From positions 1-12,036 of the forward strand of contig JAEWEQ010000002.1 in the NCBI GenBank assembly GCA_023389315.1: a stretch of DNA of 12,036 nucleotides. Direction: 5' to 3'. Positions 7,561 to 12,036 of the stretch are shown in pieces (the first letter of the stretch is position 1; each line of letters starts with the position of its first letter). The position numbers and the translations under genes are program-made. This DNA is from Actinomycetes bacterium. Lineage in GTDB: Bacteria > Actinomycetota > Actinomycetes > Actinomycetales > Actinomycetaceae. Under the pieces are notes generated by a model, which was not told the DNA's origin, searched no databases, and saw only the letters and a program-made list of their open reading frames with translations.

Positions 7561-7594
7561 GGCAATAGTCCCAGGTGCTGGACAAACTATTGCC
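7561..7594. promoter_or_regulatory. Compound inverted repeat upstream of the TAXI-TRAP operon
   Basis: The arms GGCAATAGT (7561–7569) and ACTATTGCC (7586–7594) are perfect 9-bp reverse complements. Within the 16-nt loop a second stem CCAG/CTGG (7571–7574, 7578–7581) can form. It lies about 125 bp before the binding-protein start and after the previous terminator, where an operator for the TRAP operon would be expected. The rest of the gap up to 7717 holds a short CTAGC/GCTAG repeat (7598–7613) followed by TTTTC, and no convincing promoter. Confidence 0.5.
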
Positions 7595-7717
7595 AGGCTA
7601 GCGCACGGTTGCTAGTTTTCATTCAATGGTTCACACCATAACGCGTGCTGGTCACCACCATCGTGTTCAGTCATATACCAGTGACCCCCCTTAGCCAACG
7701 ACAATAAGGAGATAGTT

Positions 7718-8728
7718 ATGCGACGTCGCGTACTGTTTGCCATCGCCGCTGGCGCGGCTCTAACCCTGAGCGCATGCTCTTCAGGCGGAAGCACCGGCTC
7801 TTCTGACGCTACCGGAAGCGCGGAAACTAGCGGTGGCGGCGATGCCACTGTAGATTTCGTGACCATCGCAGCAGGTGGAACCTCCGGCCCCTACTACCAA
7901 ATCGGTGCCACCATGGCGCAAGTTCTAAAGGACGAACTCGGCGCTGACTCTTCCGTACAGGCCACCGGCGCCTCGGTGGAGAACATCACCTTGATCACTA
8001 CCGATAAGGCCGAAATTGCTTTCGCCATGGGCGATGCTACCCGCCAAGCGGTGGACGGTACCGGACCTTTCAAAGGCAAGACAAAATTATCTGACCTCAA
8101 AGCCATCACTGCTTTGTACCCCAACTTCGTGCAGATCGTCACCACCAAGCAATCGGGTATCAACTCGGTGGAAGACATGAAGGGCAAGCGCATTGGTGTG
8201 GGTGACCAGAATTCCGGGGTGGAGCTCAACGCGCAGATGATTTTGGAAGCCCACGGCATGTCGTATGACGACATTAACGAAGACTTCTTGTCCTACTCCG
8301 ATGCCATCGATCAGATGAAGAACGGACAGGTGGACGCAGCCTTCGTCACCTCCGGGCTGCCGAACTCCTCAGTGATGGATCTGGTGACCTCCCACGACGT
8401 GGTGATCGTGCCGATCGAGGGTGAAGGGATGAAGAAGCTGATCGAAAAGTACCCCTTCTTCAAGGACGATAAGATTCCTGGCGGCACCTACGACCAGGCC
8501 GAGGACGTTCCCACTGCTTCCATTACCAACCAGCTCTTGGTTTCGCCTTCCCTGAGCGATCAGCAGGTTTACGCCATCACTAAAGCACTGTTCGAGAATC
8601 TCGATAAGATCCATCAGTCCCACAAGGCTGCCACCAAGATCACTTTGGACTCCATCGAGGACGGTCTGGCAGTTGACCTGCATCCGGGCGCGGTGAAGTA
8701 CTACAAGGAAAAGGGTGCCCTCAAGTAG
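7718..8728 (+). CDS. TAXI-family TRAP transporter substrate-binding lipoprotein
   Basis: A 336-residue secreted lipoprotein that captures the substrate for the TRAP permease encoded downstream. The signal peptide has Arg2–Arg4, a hydrophobic core and a lipobox LSAC with the lipidated Cys20. A Ser/Gly-rich linker (about 21–43) tethers it to the membrane. The TAXI (NMT1-like) binding domain runs from about 45, with the family start 'VTIAAGGTSGPYYQIGA' and the later 'GKRIGVGDQNSGVELNAQMIL'. Known TAXI transporters take up glutamate, 2-oxoglutarate or related carboxylates; the substrate here is not determined. AAGGAG lies 6 nt before the ATG. It is the first gene of a three-gene operon and its end overlaps the next gene by 14 bp. 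Confidence 0.95.
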   Translation: MRRRVLFAIAAGAALTLSACSSGGSTGSSDATGSAETSGGGDATVDFVTIAAGGTSGPYYQIGATMAQVLKDELGADSSVQATGASVENITLITTDKAEIAFAMGDATRQAVDGTGPFKGKTKLSDLKAITALYPNFVQIVTTKQSGINSVEDMKGKRIGVGDQNSGVELNAQMILEAHGMSYDDINEDFLSYSDAIDQMKNGQVDAAFVTSGLPNSSVMDLVTSHDVVIVPIEGEGMKKLIEKYPFFKDDKIPGGTYDQAEDVPTASITNQLLVSPSLSDQQVYAITKALFENLDKIHQSHKAATKITLDSIEDGLAVDLHPGAVKYYKEKGALK

Positions 8729-9188
8729 GCTCGCGAAGTGGTGGCTGGTCGCCGCACTGGTGATTGCAGTCGCGGCGGCCACCATCCTTCACCTATTACC
8801 GCGCTCCCCCAAACTGTGTGTCAGTGAGCAGCGCACCGGCAACACCTACTATTGTGTGCCGGCGACTGTTGGCACACGCGCCACGCTTTCGTGGATCCAC
8901 TCCATCGAACACCAGCCGTGGACAGAAACCTACGTGGTCACAGGTAAGACCTTGATGCTAGAGGAAATCACCACGAAGTCCTATGGCGCGGGGGTGCCGG
9001 CTGATCCCGGCGGGGTGACCACCATCGAGAACGGGGTGATCCACGTGCGTCAGTTGCACAAGGAATTCCCGCAAGTTCGGTGGATTCATTCCCACGACAC
9101 TCACCACGAAGTGAGGCTGGGCGACCATCTTATTGCCACCACCGATATTCCCCACCACGCCTTTGTTGAACTCTCTATCAAGGAGTGA
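8715..9188 (+). CDS. DUF1850 protein of the TAXI-TRAP operon
   Basis: A 157-residue protein with one N-terminal membrane segment (about residues 9–27) and an outward-facing DUF1850 domain (about 33–150). Typical features are 'LSWIHSIEHQPWTETY' and 'SYGAGVPADPGG'. Genes of this family commonly sit between the TAXI binding protein and the fused permease, as here, suggesting a transport accessory; its mechanism is unknown. The start is GTG at 8715, inside the last codons of the binding-protein gene, with AAGGA 5 nt before it. Its TGA overlaps a possible GTG of the permease and its last codons carry the permease's ribosome binding site, so translation is likely coupled. Confidence 0.88.
   Translation: MPSSRLAKWWLVAALVIAVAAATILHLLPRSPKLCVSEQRTGNTYYCVPATVGTRATLSWIHSIEHQPWTETYVVTGKTLMLEEITTKSYGAGVPADPGGVTTIENGVIHVRQLHKEFPQVRWIHSHDTHHEVRLGDHLIATTDIPHHAFVELSIKE
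9180..9185 (+). promoter_or_regulatory. Ribosome binding site fixing the TRAP permease start
   Basis: AAGGAG, 5 nt before the ATG at 9191, lies within the last codons of the DUF1850 gene. It favours ATG 9191 over the in-frame GTG at 9185, which overlaps this site. Confidence 0.8.
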
Positions 9189-9190
9189 AA

Positions 9191-11200
9191 ATGACCTCCC
9201 ACCCGAAGAACCAAGACGCTTCCGTCGTTTTGGAAGGAGGTGAACTGCACGCCGATGATTCCCTCACCCACGCGGATACGCAAGAAATCTTAGAAAAGTT
9301 TGACCGTGAGTCACGTTTGCGACAGATCGCTTGGAAACCGGCAGCGTTCACCGTCTCTATGGTGGCTATTTTGTTGTCGCTTTACCACATGTACACCTCG
9401 TACTTCGGTACTCCCCCGGTGCTGCAGCACCGCGCCATCCACGTGGCTGCCATCTTGGTGCTGGCGTTTGCCCTTTACCCGCCTTTCCGCCAAGCTAAGC
9501 GGCACAAGATCCCCATCTACGACCTGGTGCTGATAGCACTGTCCGCCTCTACGGCGGTCTACGTCATTTGGAACTACGCGGACATTGTGCGGCGTGCGGG
9601 CGAACCCACCACCTGGGATGTGGTGTTCGCAGGGATCCTGATCGTCCTCGTGATCGAAGCGGCCCGGCGCCTCACCGGGTGGGCGCTACCGATTCTGGCA
9701 ATTGTATTCCTGCTTTACGCGATCTACGGGCGCCAAGTGCCGGGCACCTTCCGCCATCGCGGTTACTCGGTGGATGACACTTTGAACTTCTTATTCCTCA
9801 CCACCGAGGGCGTTTACGGCACTGCCATCGCCGTGTCCGCTTCCTATATTTTCCTGTTCGTACTGTTCGGCGCGGTGCTGCAAAAGTCCGGCATGGGTCA
9901 GTTCTTCAACGATTTCGCACTGGCTTTGGCGGGACAGTCCCGGGGCGGCCCGGCGAAGGTTGCGGTGCTGGCGTCTGGCTTCTTAGGTTCCATTAACGGC
10001 GCGGCAGTAGCAAACGTGGTGACCACCGGGGCGTTCACTATTCCGCTGATGAAACGGGTGGGTTACCGGCCGCTATTTGCCGGTGCGGTCGAGTCCACTG
10101 CTTCCGTTGGCGGCCAGATCCTGCCCCCGATTATGGGTGCATCGGCCTTCATCATGGCGGAGACCTTGGGGATTCCCTACAGCCAGATCGCCATTGCCGC
10201 GATTATCCCCGCGCTGCTGTACTACCTGGGGATCATCGCGCAAGTGCATTTGCGTGCCACTCGCCGCGGCTTGAAGGGGATTTCGCGGGAGAACTTGCCA
10301 CAAGTACGCGAGGTGCTCAATGAACGCGGACACCTGCTGATCCCCTTGATCTTCCTCATCTACATGCTGTTCTTCTCCGGGCGCACCATTTTGTTCTCCG
10401 CGCTACTAACGATTCTGCTCACCATCGTGGTAGCGCAGCTGCGCGCCACCACCCGCATGAGTGTCAAAGACATGGTCGGCTCCCTGGAACTGGGGGCTAA
10501 AACCGCGGTTTCGGTGGCGGTCGCATGTGCCGCGGTGGGGATTATCGTGGGCGTGGTAACCATGACGGGTTTCGGCGTGAAGTTGGCGCACGCGATCGTG
10601 GCCTTCGGTGCCGGTAACCTGCTGATCTCCCTGGGCCTTACCATGATCGCCTCGATTATCTTGGGAATGGGCTTGCCCTCGATCCCGACGTACATCATCA
10701 CCGCCACTATGGCTGCCCCGGCGCTGGGCGAACTGGGAGTTCCCCCGCTGGTGGCTCACCTATTCGTGTTCTACTTCGGCTTGTTCGCCAATATCACTCC
10801 CCCGGTGGCACTGGCGTCCTTCGCGGCCGCGGGCGTGTCGGGCGCCGACCCGATGAAGACCGGGGTGCAGTCCATGCGCCTGGCGTTGGCTGGCTACATC
10901 ATTCCCTACATGTTCGTAGTCAACCCGGCGATGCTGATGCAGGGGGCCAGTTGGCAGGAAGTCGTTTCGGTAACCGTGACCGCCACCATCGGGGTGCTGC
11001 TACTGGCAGTAGCCGTGGAAGGTCACTTCATGGTTTCGGTGCCGTGGTTCATCCGCCTGCTGTTCTTCGCCGCCGCCCTCACCATGATGTCGCCTAACCT
11101 GCTCACGGACTTCATTGGTATCGGGATTGCCGCCCTCGCCATCGGCTACCAAGCGGTGATGGCAAAGAAGGAAGACAAGCTCTCGCTGCGCGAGATCTAA
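9191..11200 (+). CDS. Fused TRAP transporter permease (small and large subunits, DctQM type)
   Basis: A 669-residue membrane protein forming the channel of a TAXI-type TRAP transporter, which imports its substrate with a sodium or proton gradient. After a polar cytosolic N-terminus of about 48 residues, four early helices (about 50–175) act as the small subunit. The remainder is the DctM-like large subunit: 'GSINGAAVANVVTTG' (266–280), 'ESTASVGGQILPPIMG' (301–316), then the second half with 'GMGLPSIPTYIITA' and 'NITPPVALASFAAAG'. This paired-repeat layout is normal for the fused class. It is the last gene of the operon with the TAXI lipoprotein and DUF1850; a hairpin follows 20 bp downstream. 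Codons at 9234–9243 happen to form a perfect internal AAGGAGGTGA. Confidence 0.96.
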   Translation: MTSHPKNQDASVVLEGGELHADDSLTHADTQEILEKFDRESRLRQIAWKPAAFTVSMVAILLSLYHMYTSYFGTPPVLQHRAIHVAAILVLAFALYPPFRQAKRHKIPIYDLVLIALSASTAVYVIWNYADIVRRAGEPTTWDVVFAGILIVLVIEAARRLTGWALPILAIVFLLYAIYGRQVPGTFRHRGYSVDDTLNFLFLTTEGVYGTAIAVSASYIFLFVLFGAVLQKSGMGQFFNDFALALAGQSRGGPAKVAVLASGFLGSINGAAVANVVTTGAFTIPLMKRVGYRPLFAGAVESTASVGGQILPPIMGASAFIMAETLGIPYSQIAIAAIIPALLYYLGIIAQVHLRATRRGLKGISRENLPQVREVLNERGHLLIPLIFLIYMLFFSGRTILFSALLTILLTIVVAQLRATTRMSVKDMVGSLELGAKTAVSVAVACAAVGIIVGVVTMTGFGVKLAHAIVAFGAGNLLISLGLTMIASIILGMGLPSIPTYIITATMAAPALGELGVPPLVAHLFVFYFGLFANITPPVALASFAAAGVSGADPMKTGVQSMRLALAGYIIPYMFVVNPAMLMQGASWQEVVSVTVTATIGVLLLAVAVEGHFMVSVPWFIRLLFFAAALTMMSPNLLTDFIGIGIAALAIGYQAVMAKKEDKLSLREI

Positions 11201-11220
11201 TCCCCGCTGTTACCTGTTCG

Positions 11221-11266
11221 ACGCGCCCCTCTTACCCGGCTTTTACGCTGGGTTTGAGGGGCGTGT
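11221..11266. terminator. Hairpin between the convergent TRAP operon and hydrolase remnant
   Basis: The arms ACGCGCCCCTC (11221–11231) and GAGGGGCGTGT (11256–11266) pair with one G·T. An inner stem ACCCGGC/GCTGGGT pairs likewise, around a TTTTAC loop. It follows the TRAP stop by 20 bp and contains the last codons and stop of the hydrolase remnant, so it can serve both directions. Neither strand has a T-tract after it, so termination is likely but not of the classical form. Confidence 0.6.
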
Positions 11267-11869
11267 TGGTGCTTGGCAGCGCGTATACCTGCAGTTCTTC
11301 CCCATGCAAATCGTGCTCTGCGAAGGCCACCGCGTAGGGCTGCAGGTGGTCGTAGGTGTGGAAGATGCAAGTTCCAGTTTCGGCGCTGAAGCACGCGTTG
11401 GAGCGGGTTATGTCGTAGCGTGATTCTGCGGTGATGACGCTGCCACGCACCATTGATACGGCGTGCAGCAGGTGCATTACTTCGGCTTGCGGGTGTGGGG
11501 ACTCTTCGGCGGGGACTTGCTCCAAACTGGCTTTGAGAATGGCGGTGCGCACGTAGCGGGACATGGGCGACCAGTCCCCCGGCAGGCCCACCATCGCCCG
11601 TAGTGGGCGGTGCGGGGGAAGTTCAATCCGGCGCAGTAAAGCCCGTCTTCGTTCATGGCTTCGGCGTAAAGCGCGGTATCTTCCACCACTGAGGCCATGC
11701 CGATGAGGGCGCGACCCGCCGCTGCGGTGTCCTCCAGGTGCTGGTAGTGGCGTGTCACGCCGCGGGGAGACACCACCAGGTGTTCGCCGAAGGAGCAGTC
11801 AATATCCATGCTGCGCCCGAAGTAGGCTCCGCTGCGGCCCTGCGGGCGGTAGGTAAAAGTGGTGCACAA
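11232..11869 (-). pseudogene. Choloylglycine / bile salt hydrolase, internally deleted and frameshifted
   Basis: A remnant of an Ntn-hydrolase of the bile salt hydrolase / penicillin V acylase family, which cleaves amide bonds of conjugated bile acids or similar amides. The TTG start at 11869 is followed at once by Cys2, the nucleophile exposed after Met removal. Arg19, Asp22 and Asn83 (AGLNF) match the active site of the Bifidobacterium enzyme with a one-residue offset. The first frame is homologous to about residue 91 (11869 to about 11600), then runs to a stop at 11477 without homology. The C-terminal third continues in another frame (about 11600 to 11232) from 'GLPGDWSPMSRYVR' to 'TPLKPSVKAG'. 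About 120–130 residues between them, including the expected Asn175 region, are absent. The intact family has about 315–330 residues. It is non-functional as written; an assembly deletion is the alternative. Confidence 0.85.
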
Positions 11870-11877
11870 GCGGTTGA

Positions 11878-11884
11878 CTTCCTT
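11878..11884 (-). promoter_or_regulatory. Ribosome binding site supporting the TTG start of the hydrolase
   Basis: AAGGAAG on the minus strand lies 8 nt before the TTG at 11869. The TTG is directly followed by the TGC of the catalytic cysteine, which must be residue 2 in this family. Site and chemistry both support TTG over the longer reading to 11935. Confidence 0.75.
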
Positions 11885-12036
11885 GTAACTAGTGGACGGT
11901 AGCGCTGCCGATGGTGCGGGCTGGGACGCTGCCAACGTGGGAACGTGCCTGGCAAGCCCGTCTTGTCGATCTATCTATCACCGCCAACGGGTAAGCCTGC
12001 GCCGCCCGGCCGGATCAGAGCAGGGCGACGCGGTAG

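Noticed and set aside
7649..7679. Possible promoter before the TAXI gene (TGGTCA, 17 bp, CATATA)
   Set aside because: Both hexamers match the consensus poorly and other pairings are about as good.
9234..9257. Perfect AAGGAGGTGA inside the TRAP permease gene, with an ATG at 9255
   Set aside because: The ATG is out of frame and gives only about 12 codons; the sequence is explained by Glu-Gly-Gly codons in the permease N-terminus.
11937..11990. Short GATA-type tandem (ATCTATCTATC) as a regulatory repeat
   Set aside because: Only two to three units of 4 bp; chance is a sufficient explanation.
12015..12036. Minus-strand stop preceded by codons reading YRVALL, as the end of an upstream gene
   Set aside because: Seven codons at the window edge are too few to support a gene; the rest of 11870–12036 shows nothing firm beyond the hydrolase ribosome binding site.

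Overview
The window reads as a stretch of chromosome from a moderately GC-rich Gram-positive actinobacterium. The clearest sign is the DUF881–small basic protein (DUF1290) gene pair near the left edge, an arrangement I know from actinobacteria. GC-rich third positions, clear AAGGAG-type ribosome binding sites and GTG/TTG starts agree. A host-associated Actinomycetaceae-like organism would fit the bile-salt-hydrolase remnant, but that placement is inference.

Left part (8–5420, all on the minus strand). The order of transcription is a CPA2-type cation:proton antiporter, an M1 aminopeptidase N (pepN), a DUF881 membrane protein with a coiled coil, and the small basic membrane protein sbp. The gap between pepN and the antiporter holds two copies of a 59-bp direct repeat, one of which encodes the antiporter's own C-terminus. 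The gap between pepN and DUF881 holds two hairpins, one a near-perfect 24-bp palindrome.

Middle (5527–7514, plus strand). Diverging from the antiporter is one long gene that fuses a complete NCS2 xanthine/urate permease to a C-terminal OHCU-decarboxylase (UraD/HpxQ-like) domain. Two of the three expected catalytic residues of that domain are changed (His to Tyr, Glu to Asp). The gene ends in a strong intrinsic terminator.

Right part (7718–11200, plus strand). A three-gene TAXI-type TRAP transporter operon encodes a lipoprotein substrate-binding protein, a DUF1850 membrane-anchored protein and a fused large/small TRAP permease. The genes are coupled by short overlaps. A compound inverted repeat lies in its upstream region.

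Right edge (11232–11869, minus strand). A choloylglycine/bile-salt hydrolase gene converges on the TRAP operon. It has a TTG start and N-terminal Cys nucleophile but has lost about 120–130 internal residues and shifted frame, so it is a pseudogene. Nothing can be firmly called in 11870–12036. No tRNA, rRNA, insertion sequence or CRISPR array was seen. The most unusual item is the permease–decarboxylase fusion with its degenerate active site; no clearly new multi-gene system is visible.
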